Assembly: GCA_023052935.1 (NCBI GenBank) | Contig: CM041298.1 | Span: 18,025,371 to 18,089,370 of the forward strand | Length of the DNA: 64,000 nucleotides | DNA from: Piezodorus guildinii | Lineage: Eukaryota > Arthropoda > Insecta > Hemiptera > Pentatomidae | Direction of reading: 5' to 3' | Part shown: piece by piece, positions 1 through 10,820 of the stretch | How the letters are laid out: the number at the start of each line of letters is the position of its first letter | Numbering within the stretch: the stretch's first letter is position 1 | Program-made: the position numbers and the translations under genes | The notes under the pieces: model-generated | What the model saw: only the letters and a program-made list of their open reading frames with translations | Told to the model about the DNA's origin: nothing | Databases searched by the model: none

Positions 1-742
1 TGTTTTGTGTTTTGTAATTTTTATAATCTCACATCGTCCACGACGCTTTAGCGATTTTTTCACCCATATACCACATCCTTACAATTAGTTAGTTGTTTTT
101 TTTCTACACTAGAAATAATTTATATGGCAAAACAACGTTTATATTATTTAGTTTAAAATAAACGCCCGTAGAAACAATATAATTCTTTTATCATGTTTAG
201 GTTTGTTTGAATATTAATTTCATGAATGGTGGTAAATGAAAGAATTATTGAGAATTACGCGAAACAGATTTTTGTGGATCTTTACCAGAGAATTTGGGAG
301 TATATACCTAGATATTTAGCATTTGCCTAATCGAATTCCATTCATAACTTTCGCTTACGCATAAACAAATAAAAATTTTTTAGTGGTCATTACTACAAGA
401 GATCAGCTACAGTAAATAGGGTGATAACAATCTAAGCTTATCTTCCATAACATACTGAAGAAGAAGACAATGCATTTGAAATGAGGTCTGAGACTATAAA
501 AGAAATCCTAAAGTTAAGCATCTAATATTCTGTTGCAGTATAACGACTGCACTTACGTGATTACATTATGTGTCGTTATTTTTTTTTATTTTTTATATTA
601 CTTACCACAGCATAGCAGTATAATAGTCCAATTACATATAACGAGCTATGATATTATTTTCTGCGCTCATGTAGCGGTTGTAAATAATGCTTTTATCTTT
701 GAACCTAGCCCCTCCTCCCCCCGATAAAAGTACTTCGTAAGT
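1..742. other. AT-rich stretch, no gene seen
   Basis: Only short, compositionally biased open frames occur here and none resembles a known protein. No repeat family recognised elsewhere in the window could be placed in it. Confidence 0.6.
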
Positions 743-960
743 GGGATCACCTGTAGCAGGGTGGCTAATATAACAGCCTCCTATGCCAAAGGTCACGGGT
801 TAAAACCCACAGGTGGTCCTAGGATTTTTTAATGGGAGTGAAAAACCCTTAGCTATGCCGTCCTTAGGAGGGAACGTAAAGGGGTGGTCCCGAGCCTGTG
901 CTAAGACTCCTACTGTAGCATCACCCGATTAGCTAGTAGCATAAAGTGACGTTAAATATA
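743..960 (+). mobile_element. tRNA-derived SINE, family S, copy 1
   Basis: The 5' part looks like a decayed tRNA, with a box A-like stretch near 754-765 and a box B-like stretch near 794-809 (GGGTTAAAACCC). The body (AGGATTTTTTAATGGGAG, then a segment ending GTGACGTTAAAT) recurs at 24.4, 25.5, 29.8, 51.4 and 59.5 kb, so this is a dispersed family and not a single tRNA gene. It lacks the middle segment (GGTACTCGTTAAAGATCCC) found in other copies, an internal deletion. Confidence 0.8.
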
Positions 961-1245
961 CAAACAGTAATAAAAACGTGTAATAAATATTAGATTGATA
1001 ATTAATTAATGATAAAACAGTAATTTGTTTCAAGTAATGAATGAGTATAGTTCGTTTAACGTCTAGACAATATTTTGTGTCGTAAGGTATTTAAATTATT
1101 TAAAGAAATCCTGCTTTCGAAACCCTCATTCTGATCGGTTATTTTAAAATAATTTAATAATAAAATTCCATTACGAATTTTAAAAGAAAACATTTAATTT
1201 CGTTGTAAATTTTAGTCCGACTATAAATTACTTGTCTATTTAACA
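961..1245. other. AT-rich spacer
   Basis: No coding potential or recognised repeat is visible. Confidence 0.5.
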
Positions 1246-1705
1246 TATTATAGAATAGAATAGAATAGAAAAACAATTTTATTCTGGGACTAGGTCCCCT
1301 AAGAATAACAGGTTTGTACAGTATATGAAAATATACATGTCTGGCCAACAGACAGAAGGAACATAATTAATAACTAATTACAATTATGGGTTAATATATG
1401 TCTGCATATCATAAACGCATATACACACATATATCAAAAAAAATAAATACAATGATAAAATTAAAATAAAAACAATTCTTAGAAAGTATTTTGTTGAACG
1501 GAATTAAAAATTAATTAATAGATAACAGCATTTAAATATAGACAATGAACAAAATTATTCTTCATTCAAAGTGTGATGTCAGAAATAAAAATGTTACAGT
1601 TTCTGAGCGTCTTTTTGGGATAATAAAAAGTATTGGAAAAATTGGGATTTGAATGAGGAGAGGGAAGCAGCATGGCGGATATGAGTGATATAATATGATA
1701 TTATA
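1246..1705 (-). mobile_element. CR1-like LINE 3' end (family A copy 1)
   Basis: Read on the minus strand, this ends with a 3' UTR containing CTGTTGGCCAGACATG and TCCCAGAATAAAAT, followed by a (TATTC)n tail at about 1252-1269. The same 3' UTR occurs at 22.45-22.56 kb (+) and 31.43-31.53 kb (-) and, more distantly, at the end of the intact LINE at 41.0 kb. Similarity to the 31.4 kb copy continues to about 1700. No intact coding sequence remains; it is a 5'-truncated copy. Confidence 0.75.
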
Positions 1706-2344
1706 ATAAAGCAATAAGTGGTAAGTATTTATATAGTGAGGAATATTTAAAATTCGATATTGTGATATTCAATATAGCCTTACAATCCGAGCTATTCAAA
1801 TGATTGGAAGATTCCAATGGCATTTCCTTTGTTTCAAAGTTCAAAGAAGATAATGTCAAATTCTTTGACAAATTTTTAACATTAAAGTAAAAGAATCCCT
1901 TCAGAAAATAGAGGAAGAGAAATTTGTGTTAAAGCATTTTCGAGATGAATATTCAAAATTTCTTCCTCTAAACTACCTTTGATTTTCAATGATTGTCCAT
2001 ATTTTATCGTCAATATTGATAAAATATGTATAAAAAATTAATATAAATAATGAATGAACTATGAAAAAGTTTGATAATTAATTAAAAGATAGATATTTTC
2101 CTAGCTAAATCCTAATATATATTATAATAATATTTTTTTCTAAAATCTCTATCTTTCGGTAACCCCTTCCGCCCCTTAGATCCATTAAGCCCAACAAATA
2201 TTTGTGTATTGCGGGTACTGTGTATAGCCTACCCCGTGCCCAATCACGTTAACTCAGGAAAAAAGATACATGACACTGAATATAGATAATATCCTTGAAA
2301 TAAATACAAGGAAATGCCTTTTGGGTCGAATTCAGAATTTATAT
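1706..2344. other. AT-rich stretch, unassigned
   Basis: No supported gene. The segment near 2160-2260 is slightly less AT-rich, but I could not match it to anything else in the window. Confidence 0.5.
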
Positions 2345-2788
2345 ATAGTTAAAAATCAATTTTAAGCAATTAATTCAATTTAACTTCTTTAGAAACATGT
2401 GTTTTATTGAAAAATCGATTATTTTATTATCTAAAACAATCAGTTTTATCGGCTTTTCATCACTGTTTACTACCTTTTACAATTTTCTGTACTAGATAAT
2501 ATTTTTTCTAAAATATTTTGTTTTCCAACGGTATGTTACACATGTATATAATAGTTCTTATGTTCAAAAACAAAAAATTGCATTAAAAATTATTATTCCA
2601 CTTTTTTTCCTTTAATTGGGTACCGAATTCATTCAATTTATATATTTACCTGTTTTCCATCAGTGGTAAGAAGATAATATGGTTATTTTTATAGAAAATA
2701 AATTTAAAATATAGGCATTTAAGCCCTGCCAGTGTATTTCAATCACAATGAATCCTACACGATATTGAATCCCATTAAACTTTACATC

Positions 2789-3196
2789 AGTTATTGAACG
2801 AGACTTGAATAATAAATAATATACAGTGGTTATTAATTAATTACTTTATCTATAACTCGGACTACCACCGATGACCCTAAATCAAATACCGACAAAGGAG
2901 ACATACCTGTACTTGAGACAGTGTACCCACCTCCTGCACCTGAAAGCACTTGCTTTGACCGCTCATGCCGCCTCCTCATCCCCTCTACAATGTCTTGCTA
3001 TATATACCCTTGTATCCACAAAACTCATTACTCTTGTTGTAATATTACTTGTGTCACACTCATAGAAGGAAACCTTGGAAGGTACACTTGTAGTCACCCT
3101 AAATCCTCAGCACAGTTTATTGTATTCTGAATATCTATTTTGTTCTGATAATAAAATCTGTACTTTAATATCTTCACTGTGTGTGATTCAATAACT
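2789..3196. mobile_element. Solo-LTR-like insertion, 4-bp CATC duplication
   Basis: A 408-bp segment begins AGTTATTGAA and ends with the inverted complement TTCAATAACT. It is flanked on both sides by CATC (2785-2788 and 3197-3200). Removing it restores the family C sequence TTTACATCGATATAGCG seen in other copies. Short AGT...ACT ends, a 4-bp target duplication, a TATATATA stretch near 3000 and an AATAAA near 3148 fit an LTR of the gypsy/errantivirus type left by recombination. A non-autonomous DNA element is the alternative. No coding sequence is present. Confidence 0.6.
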
Positions 3197-3239
3197 CATC
3201 GATATAGCGAGTTTGATAAAAATCTTTTGACCACTAAAA

Positions 3240-3298
3240 ATTTTCCACCATTTTACGATTTGACCAGTTTCTGATAAAATCGTAAAATGGTGGAAAAT
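3240..3298. repeat. Perfect 22-bp inverted repeat (hairpin)
   Basis: Arms 3240-3261 and 3277-3298 are exact reverse complements (ATTTTCCACCATTTTACG...) with a 15-nt loop. The equivalent stretch in other family C copies (GAAAATCGTAAAAAGGTGCAA) has only the right arm, so the left arm is a local inverted copy made within this element. Confidence 0.85.
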
Positions 3299-3523
3299 GT
3301 ATGGTATAAAATGGCTCTTCTGGTAAACTAATTTTGATGAAAAATTGTTTGTAACACACACATATCTTCTAAGACACACAAACAAAGACCTTTTTAAGGG
3401 GACTTGGTCATTTGGACTCAGGGAACCCTAAAACATATATTTCCACTGAAAACTGAAATTAAAAAATTTTCACGATCACAGTACTTTACCTTACTATATG
3501 TTTTATATATAGGTAAGTGAAAT

Positions 3524-4054
3524 TAAAAAGTTGGTGACGATTGGCATTGTTGAGTTAGTATTTTCAGAGTTGTTCAAATCAGCTATCAATAAATTTTTTT
3601 TTTTTACATTAAATGGTGAATTTATGAAGATTTTCCACTTGAGGATTTGCCAATTGTATATTGGTATGTTTTTTGATAAAACAGCTCAGTGATAAACTGG
3701 TTTTCAAATGTCAACTGAAAGTTTTTTTTCCCTGAGTGAATCGCTCTTAATGAAAGAAAACGAGATTCTAATTCGACGTCTTCTTGAACTTTAACGACTT
3801 GACGGCGTTTTAAATTGAAATCTTAGATTAAAAATTGTTTTAGATTAAGGTTTAACGGTAAAAGAAGCTGTTCATAAGTTTGGTTTTTTTTTTTTTACAG
3901 ACGGTTCATGATGAAGAAGTCGATTTCTCAGTCTTTATAATTTAATATTAAAATGTTTCAGAAGTTTTTAACGTGATAAAACCAACAGTTCGTTGTTTCT
4001 TAACTTCCGGAACACCTGGCACCAAGCTATTACAAAGATGTTTTATGAATGTTT
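3524..4054. other. AT-rich stretch, unassigned
   Basis: No gene or recognised repeat. A poly(T) run lies at 3593-3605. Confidence 0.5.
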
Positions 4055-4722
4055 TTTAAGAATCTTTTTTTAAAATTTATTTATTTAAATTTAAAACTGT
4101 ACTTCATAATACAACAAGTAAATATACTGAAAGAAAAATGACAAGAATCAGACTTGTAGAGGAACTACCCAACGGTAACACTCAAGGAAATTTTGTAAAC
4201 TAGATGGTCTCGTGGCTTTTTACCATATTTTCAGACCCCTCGGAGGATTATCAGGAATCGAAGAGAATGATATGATAGAAACTAGTGGATTAGAGTGGAA
4301 ATGGAATTTTTCATGGATTGATTGATATCTGGTTCGTGCTAATTCAGTAACATATGGGATATTACTGTCTTTATGGATGAGCTTATTCGTGACAAAGTAA
4401 GGAGCGTTGAGGTTTTTAAGAAAGATTTTGTATTGTAAGGATTGAATACGGAAAGAATTCTATGGTTTAGCAGAGCCCTAAAGCTCAACTCCGTAAGTCC
4501 ATTTACATGATGTTCATCGATATGGGAATTTTGTGGTTAAGTGGAAGGTTTGAACGTTTGTCTAGTAAATGCTGAAGTAACCGAAAGCGGCGAACAGTTT
4601 CTTGTCTTTTCAGTCTAGAGTGCGGATTCCATGTTAGACGTCTGTCAAGTAGGAGATCTAGGTAGCGGATCTGTTCAACCGGAACAAGTGGAATATTATT
4701 AAAGGATACTATAGGGAAAGAA
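4055..4722 (-). pseudogene. Jockey-type LINE fragment (family B, - copy)
   Basis: Read on the minus strand, this covers the end of the reverse transcriptase ORF and the 3' UTR of family B, with remnants such as RLKRQETVRRFRLLQHLL and a 3' end resembling CAGTTTTAAATTTAAATAAA. Several stops and frameshifts break the frame. It is truncated at the 5' side near 4722, at the position equivalent to the VSFNN...VEQIRYLG segment of better copies. No clear target duplication could be read because both flanks are A/T-rich. Confidence 0.75.
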
Positions 4723-5076
4723 GTGAAACATTTTTAACTTAGAAAAATATTTCGCCTTTTTTCCCTTATATTTGATTAGCATTCTATTATGTCTTTTTCG
4801 AACATCATCTTTACCAATTTTTTATTTATTTAACAAGACACACTTAATTCTTCAGAAAAGAAAAAAAAATAATATAAGAAATGCCTCTGAATTAATTCAT
4901 ATTCTTACATCCGTTTTGTTTTGCAATCTTCTGGATTCATTCTTCTAATTAAGAACCTGGATCAAATTTATTTAATTCCACTAAATATTATTTAAAAAAT
5001 AAATCATATAAAGTTTTATAATAAAGTTTTTCAATGCAGAGGAGTGTATGTTAACAATATTCAGGTTAATAGGTTG
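4723..5076. other. AT-rich spacer
   Basis: Nothing recognised. Confidence 0.5.
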
Positions 5077-5089
5077 TACTCAGAAAGAA

Positions 5090-6561
5090 GATTTATATTG
5101 ATAGAGACATTGATAGAGCTTTTGTCTCTAAATACAATCCACTTTATAGAACTGTTTGCAACTTTAACAGCCCTTAGCTGCAAGATTATTTAACTTTTCG
5201 TGTTAATAGAAATAAACTGAGACTTGTTAGCCAACTAAGAATGTCAGATAATGAAAATTTGAAACTTTTTAATTAGAAAGCTGCTTTCATTATAAAAACA
5301 GGGGGGGAAATGTATATGGTGTCAAAGATATATCACCAAAAAAAGAGCACCCGTTATTAGAATGTCCTTCGCTCAGTATTAAAAGGGAATATTACCTGGC
5401 GAATTACATTGTTCAAAACAGTAAGCAATTATCATTAGAAAACATTTTAAATATCGATAATGTGGTGAGTTTCAAGTTTCGTGGCTGCGGGCACAGTTCA
5501 CTATTTACTGCCTTCCACACTCTTCAATCCCACATCCGAGACCTTGAAGTATGATGCCAGAATTAGAGGATTAAAATTAATTCTAACAAATTCCACCAGA
5601 TAACCTTTACCCTTCACCGTAAACCAATGACTTCCTGCCCTACAGAATCCTTTAATGACACTCCACTAGCCCCTGTTGAACAGATTCGATACCTAGGATA
5701 CCACCTTGTCAAACGTCTGACTTGGAATCCCCATACAAGACTGAAAAGACAAGAAACTGCCCGACGTTTTCGACTACTTCAACACTTACTGGACAAACGC
5801 TCCAACCTTCCACTTAATCACAAATAACTTATTTATATGACCATCATAGGACCGATATGGATTTACGGAGTAGAGCTATTGGGCTCAAACCATCAAATTC
5901 TTCTCGTATCCAATCCTTTCATTGTCACGAATAAGCTCATCTATAAAGATCTTAATATCCCATATGTTACTGAATTAGCCCGAACCAGATATCAATCATT
6001 CCATGAAAAAAATCCATTTCCACTCTAATCCACTAGTTTCTATCCTATCATCCTCTTCGATTCCTGATAATCCTCCTAGGCGTCTGAAAAGAAGATGGCT
6101 CCGAGACCTTCTAGTTTAAAATATTTTTAGAGTGCTGCCGATGTTTGGCTTCTCTTCATGTATTTTTTGTCAGTTTACTATATTCATCACATTTACTTGT
6201 TGTATATCATAATACAGTTGTAAATATCAATAAATATGTTTAAATAAATAAAAATATCGATAATGTGAATAAGGTAAATAACATTTATTTATCTGCTAAA
6301 TATTGTATACATTTAAGGAGAAGACAAATCCACATAATTTGTGTAAGAATATTTACTAACATGTCCCAGTAAGCAACCAGAATTTACCTAATCAATTGTA
6401 TTATGCTATTACCATTTATATCATTTATGTATTTATTTATAAAAATGCAATATGTTATATATCTATGATATCATTTAACACTAACAACTACTAACACCAA
6501 ATGGGCCAAACTCCATGGCTTATATCTATATAATAGCCAATAAACTAAATATCTATCTATC
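5090..6561 (+). mobile_element. CR1-like LINE fragment (family K) with target duplication, split by family B
   Basis: The unit is flanked by direct repeats ACTCAGAAAGAA at 5078-5089 and 6563-6574. Its 3' end is AATAAACTAAA followed by a short (TATC)n tail (about 6550-6561), as in CR1-like LINEs. The coding remnant carries a frame with FRVNRNKLRLVSQLRMSDN and HPLLECPSLSIKREYYL, like the C-terminal region of LINE polyproteins with a late Cys/His segment. The frame contains stops. A family B Jockey copy (5465-6251) sits inside it, and the coding text resumes after the insertion (IDNV / NKVNNIYLF). Confidence 0.7.
5465..6251 (+). pseudogene. Jockey-type LINE fragment (family B) with 16-bp target duplication
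   Basis: A 5'-truncated copy covering the thumb and C-terminal part of reverse transcriptase (VEQIRYLGYHLVKRLTWNPH near 5677-5736) and the 3' UTR, ending ACAGTTGTAAATATCAATAAATATG plus an A-rich tail. Direct repeats AAATATCGATAATGTG at 5449-5464 and 6252-6267 flank it exactly. The frame is broken by a stop at 5825-5827 and a deletion near 5895-5905, where the frame lacks the segment between the ELW motif and FVTNK. It is a dead-on-arrival insertion within family K. Confidence 0.85.
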
Positions 6562-6574
6562 TACTCAGAAAGAA

Positions 6575-6854
6575 TTTGTAATGAATGGAGTTGCTTTAAC
6601 TTTGAAGGTCGCTGGGGATCGTTTATAATTGTATATAAACAAAATTAAAATAAGAGGAAATGAATAAGATACAAATTCCCAAAATAATGAGAGGATTTTA
6701 TCGCAATATTTCAAAGATAATGAGACTGCGAACTGGTTGGGAGAGAAGCGATGCTTTCGGAGAAATAATACAATACTGATAAGGAATAGCCTGGTGTATT
6801 TTGTTTGATGAATAATTTAGAAATAAGATAATTAATTAATGTATTTATCATAAT
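6575..6854. other. AT-rich spacer
   Basis: Nothing recognised before the TA target of the mariner at 6857. Confidence 0.5.
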
Positions 6855-6856
6855 TA

Positions 6857-7780
6857 TTGGGTTGTTTCCCATGAAATGTCCGTTTTTATAGTTTCTGAAA
6901 TACATAAAGGATTTTGCAGGTCTCTGTTGTTTTCGTCCGAATATTTACATATTGAAAGCAAACAGTTACTAATCCTCTCTCTACCTTTGTATAATTAACA
7001 TTAGCTTCCCAAAAAATTATCCACTTTTTAGTATACCTCCAAATATGAACATGGAAACACGCCATTTTCGAGTAATATTTTTGTACGAGTTTAAACTTGG
7101 CTATTAAGCAGCTGAGGCCGCTATAAATATTTGCAAGGTGTTTGGGGAAGGGAGTGTTAATGAATGGACCATTCGCCGTTAGTTTGCTAAGTTTTCAGCT
7201 GAGGATACCGACTTGGAAAACATGTCCCGAGGAAGACCTCCGTCCGTAATAGACAACGATGTCCTCAAACATACAGTAGAAGGAAACCCCTACCAAACAG
7301 TTATAGGACTCTCAGCACAACTAAATAAAGTGCATCTACTGTTTCCAGACATTTAAAGTGTATTGGGAAAGAAAAAAATCTCGATACATGGGTACCTTAT
7401 GATCTCACTGAGCGGCAGCAAGACCCCATGTTTTAAAACATACCATGCTTAAATTGAAAGAACTGGACTACGAAGTTCTTCCCCACCATATTCTCCCGAC
7501 TTGTCTCCAACAGATTACCAACTGTTCAGGAATTTAGACAACTTCGTCAAAGGAAAACTTTTTGAAAATGATGATCAAGTGAAAAGTGCGTTTTCAGATT
7601 TTGTTTCACTTCAAAGCTCTAAGTTTTTCAGTTCGGGGATTAAAAAAAATGGTGTCACGTTGGGAAAAATGTGTAGAAAAAGAAGGTAAATACTTGGAAT
7701 AAAATTATCTTGTTTTCATATCGTATTTTTAATAAAAATCCTTTACCTTGAAAACGGAAATTTCATGTGACACAACCCAA
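6857..7780 (+). pseudogene. Internally deleted mariner (copy M1)
   Basis: A 924-bp element with terminal inverted repeats starting TTGGGTTGT and ending ACAACCCAA, flanked by TA (6855-6856, 7781-7782). The transposase remnant starts near 7047 (MNMETRHFRVIFLYEFKLG), includes the helix-turn-helix half (GSVNEWTIRR, GRPPSVIDNDVLKHTVEGN), and then jumps from LTERQQ to the region just after the second catalytic Asp. The tail (SPTDYQLFRNLDNFVKGK) keeps the surroundings of the third Asp. The block with the first two catalytic Asp residues is absent, and several stops are present. It could only move if a transposase were supplied elsewhere. Confidence 0.88.
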
Positions 7781-7782
7781 TA

Positions 7783-7896
7783 ACTTTTTCTTTGTGTTAT
7801 AAACACACACAAAAAAAAAAAAAAATTGGTGAAATCGGTCAAGCCGTTCACGCGTGATGCGATCACTAAGGGAAAAAGGGGTTAATTTATACATAA

Positions 7897-7902
<6 letters not shown>
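7783..7902. other. Low-complexity flank
   Basis: Contains CACACACA and a poly(A) run, then AAATCGGTCAAGCCGTTCA, which echoes the AAAATCGTTAGAGCCGTTTT segment of family C. It may be a very diverged relative of that family. Confidence 0.35.

Positions 7903-7982
<80 letters not shown>
7903..7982. repeat. (TA)n(TG)n microsatellite
   Basis: A pure alternating TA run is followed by TG repeats. Confidence 0.95.
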
Positions 7983-7987
<5 letters not shown>

Positions 7988-8182
7988 GGTAAGTGAAAGC
8001 TAAACGGATAAAAAATGGCTGGTAAAAGAATCATGAATGTTAAAAATGTTGAGTGGACGATTTCGAATAGATTGATCCGGAATTAAGTGAAGTTATATTT
8101 TTTTCTACTCAGTCACTGTAAAGTGAAATATGAACAAGTACATATATATAAATATATAATATAATATAATAATATAAGTGAA

Positions 8183-8273
<91 letters not shown>

Positions 8274-8427
8274 GGTAAGTGAAAGCTAAACGGATAAAAA
8301 ATGGCTGGTAAATGAATCATGAATGTTAAAAATGTTGAGTGGACGATTTCGAATAGATTGATCCGAAATTAAGTGAAGTTATATTTTTTTCTACTCAGTC
8401 ACTGTAACGTGAAATATGAACAAGTAC
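7983..8427. repeat. 159-bp direct duplication flanking a (TG)n tract
   Basis: Copies at 7983-8141 and 8269-8427 differ at only three positions. The unit begins TATGGGTAAGTGAAAGC, which resembles the right end of family C. Between them lie an AT-rich bridge and a long TG tract (about 8196-8268). A frame of repeated His-Thr codons on the minus strand across the TG tract is not a gene. Confidence 0.9.
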
Positions 8428-9091
8428 TTGAGTAGCTGTGAGTAGGCTTAAAAAGAACAAAATACTTTTCATTATTTTTATCCTAATTAATTAATTCTTG
8501 TTCTAATTGATTCCCTATTGGCTTTTGTTCAGTTTCCAATCACAACGAACACTGCCGGGATACTCATAGCGATATCAGCTGTTTCAGACCATTAGCCTGA
8601 TGATCGAGTGTGCAGAAAGTAGACAAGGAGATGCTCAGATAAAACTCGCAGTGTTCTCGAGCAAACTTGATAAGAGGGATTTGAAAAGCGGTTGTCAGGG
8701 GCTCTGAGACTCCTGCTTCACTATCTGTCAGCATCTCTTAAACTGGACGGAAAGTTTTACCAATGAGATGCCCTTATCTGTAAATCCTTTGTAATTAAAA
8801 AAAAAAGTTTCCTACTAACTCATGCTTCTTTATTTAATTTTTATATTTAAATATGTCATTTCATATATATTTGAATAAAATATTCCGAGAGGAAATTGGT
8901 AAATTAATGTTTACATGAATATCCTGAGACGTGACGTACTCAGTACCCCAATCATTACAATATACGAATGCACTCAATATTTCAATTTAATTAAATTCAA
9001 GTGATTCATTACAATTATTTAAAGCTTATTCTTGATATTTAGATGGTTATATTATTAATATAAAAAAAATCAAGAAAATTTTTTTATCACT
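8428..9091. other. Unassigned stretch
   Basis: 8530-8790 is less AT-rich than its surroundings (for example GAACACTGCCGGGATACTC) but has no open frame of note and no second copy in the window. The remainder is AT-rich. Confidence 0.45.
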
Positions 9092-9102
9092 ATTTCAATT
9101 AA

Positions 9103-9626
9103 GCACGCCACTCGACTACTTCAACACTTACTAGACAAACGTTCAAACCTTCCACTTCACATCAAAAAGGCTCATCTACATAACCATCATAAGGCCTTTC
9201 TGGACTTACGGAGTTGAGCTTTGGGCCTCTACTTACCATCATGTTCTTCCAGCATCCAATCCTTACCAACCAAAATCCTTCGAAAAATCCTCAACGCTAC
9301 TTACTTAGTCACGAATAAGTTCATCCATAAAGACTTTCATATTCCCTATGAAGCTGATTTGGCCCGAACCAAATATCAATCCTTCCATAATCAACTCCAC
9401 TCCCACTCTAACCCACTAGTTTCAATCCTTGCTTCCTCTTCCATTCCTTACAATTCTCGGAGGCATCTGAAAAGGATATGGCCTCGGTACCTTGTAGTTA
9501 AGAATATTTCTAGAGTGAAGCCAATGGGTAGCTTCTCACTTCTTATTTTCTTTTAGTCTATTTACTTAATGTGTTGTACAATACAGTTGTAAATATCAAT
9601 AAATAATTTAAAAAAAACAAAAATAC
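9103..9626 (+). pseudogene. Jockey-type LINE fragment (family B)
   Basis: 5'-truncated copy beginning in RLLQHLLDKRSNLPL and running through FVTNK/LARTKYQSFHNQ and the 3' UTR (ACAGTTGTAAATATCAATAAA, then an A-rich tail). Near-identical direct repeats ATTTCAATTAA (9092-9102) and ATTTCAGTTAA (9627-9637), one mismatch, flank it. Frameshifts are present near 9225-9255. Non-functional. Confidence 0.8.
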
Positions 9627-9637
9627 ATTTCAGTTAA

Positions 9638-10820
9638 ATGATTATTATTCATTTTGAAGATGAAAAATTCTTAAATATAAAATTGAACTATTATGCAACT
9701 GATTGTGATTAAAAAATGAACGTATATTAGTATAAATATGCCTAAAAAATATAAAACAAACTAATAAATAAAGCCTGCAAGAGGTTTGGTTTGCCTAATA
9801 CTTCCCGCAGTTTTGGCATGCCACTTGGGAACATCCTGTAGCCGGTGCTTCATCCGGTAGCCAATGCTTCACACGCTCGCTCACAGATAGTGCTAGCGGC
9901 GCCTTCTTAAGTGACCGGCCAAATAGAAGAAGATTTTATACGATTGTAAATATCATTGCTCATGTAACTGTTTCAAGATAATAAATAAACCTTACGAGGT
10001 ATCTTGGCCTAGGGCCAAGGCACTAGTCTGGTAGTGAAACTCTCGCTATTAACAATATACATTGTTTTATATGTATAGCAAGAAGTAACTCAGCTCTTCA
10101 GATCACCAGCCTGCTTCTACCAAGTGGTATCTCCCTAGGTTGGAGTATAGCTACCTTTGTAACATAACGTGGTCTATCTTCATTTCTCTTCCATCATTTA
10201 CTTACACTCCTTCATCCTTCCTATCCTCCTCATAGGATTTGGTGTATGGCTTTTACCTATTTGTACCTATGAGATTTCCTAACCGTTGCTGTTGTGCTTC
10301 TACCACACGGGGCATTTCCTTCCTAGCCAATCCCCTCTGTTAATTGGTAGGTGCGGGTTCGCCCCTGACCTGGCAGGGTAATCTCTAACATGTTGCTGAG
10401 GTACGTGCTTCTACGACGGCGAGCACCATCTCCCATCCAACTCTCTTCCTTTTAGGAACACGCATAGCTTTCTGCGACCCTGTCTCGCCTATGTTAATAA
10501 TTCTACCTCGAAAACTCTTAGGGTGTTAGTTGTAGGTAAATGTTGCGCACCTTTATCACTTTTCTACCATTCTTCTGGAGACATGTGATTCATTCAGAGA
10601 CTTTTCTCGGCCTTTTTGGATCAAAATATGTTTTGGAGAGAAGTTAAAGCCCTGGAACATTATGGGTCGGAGAGATAAGTTTCCTTATCCCCTATTCAAA
10701 TTGAAGCAAACAATGTGATTTCAGTCATCAAAAATTTCATAACAGAACCTTTTTTGCATTCCAGTCATACAACTTTAGATAAAAAATGACATATTAAAAG
10801 TTTATTAAAAAGTTATTAAA
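9638..10820. other. Unassigned region including a moderately GC-rich island
   Basis: 9770-10620 is richer in G+C than most of the window and contains no long open frame. Around 9940-10000 a stretch with AATAAATAAACCTTACGAGG could be an LTR or 3'-UTR polyadenylation region, but I could not define ends or duplications. 10621-10820 is AT-rich. Confidence 0.4.

Larger units (their letters stand above)
2345..3523 (+). mobile_element. Family C repeat, copy 1 (interrupted)
   Basis: Family C is the most abundant repeat in the window. Shared landmarks here are AAACATGTGTTTTATT near 2394, TTCCAACGGTAT near 2524, CATCGATATAGCGAGTTT near 3197 and the right end ATATATAGGTAAGTGAAA at about 3506-3523. This copy lacks the usual left end (TCTGGTGCGGGCAAC). 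It is split by a solo-LTR-like insertion at 2789-3196 and has a perfect hairpin at 3240-3298. It has no coding capacity, so it is presumably non-autonomous. Confidence 0.75.

Noticed and set aside
6857..7780. Functional mariner transposase
   Set aside because: The region with the first two catalytic Asp residues is deleted and stops interrupt the remaining frame.
8105..8320. 71-codon minus-strand frame with many alternating His-Thr codons
   Set aside because: It is the translation of the TG microsatellite and duplicated flank; no coding signal.
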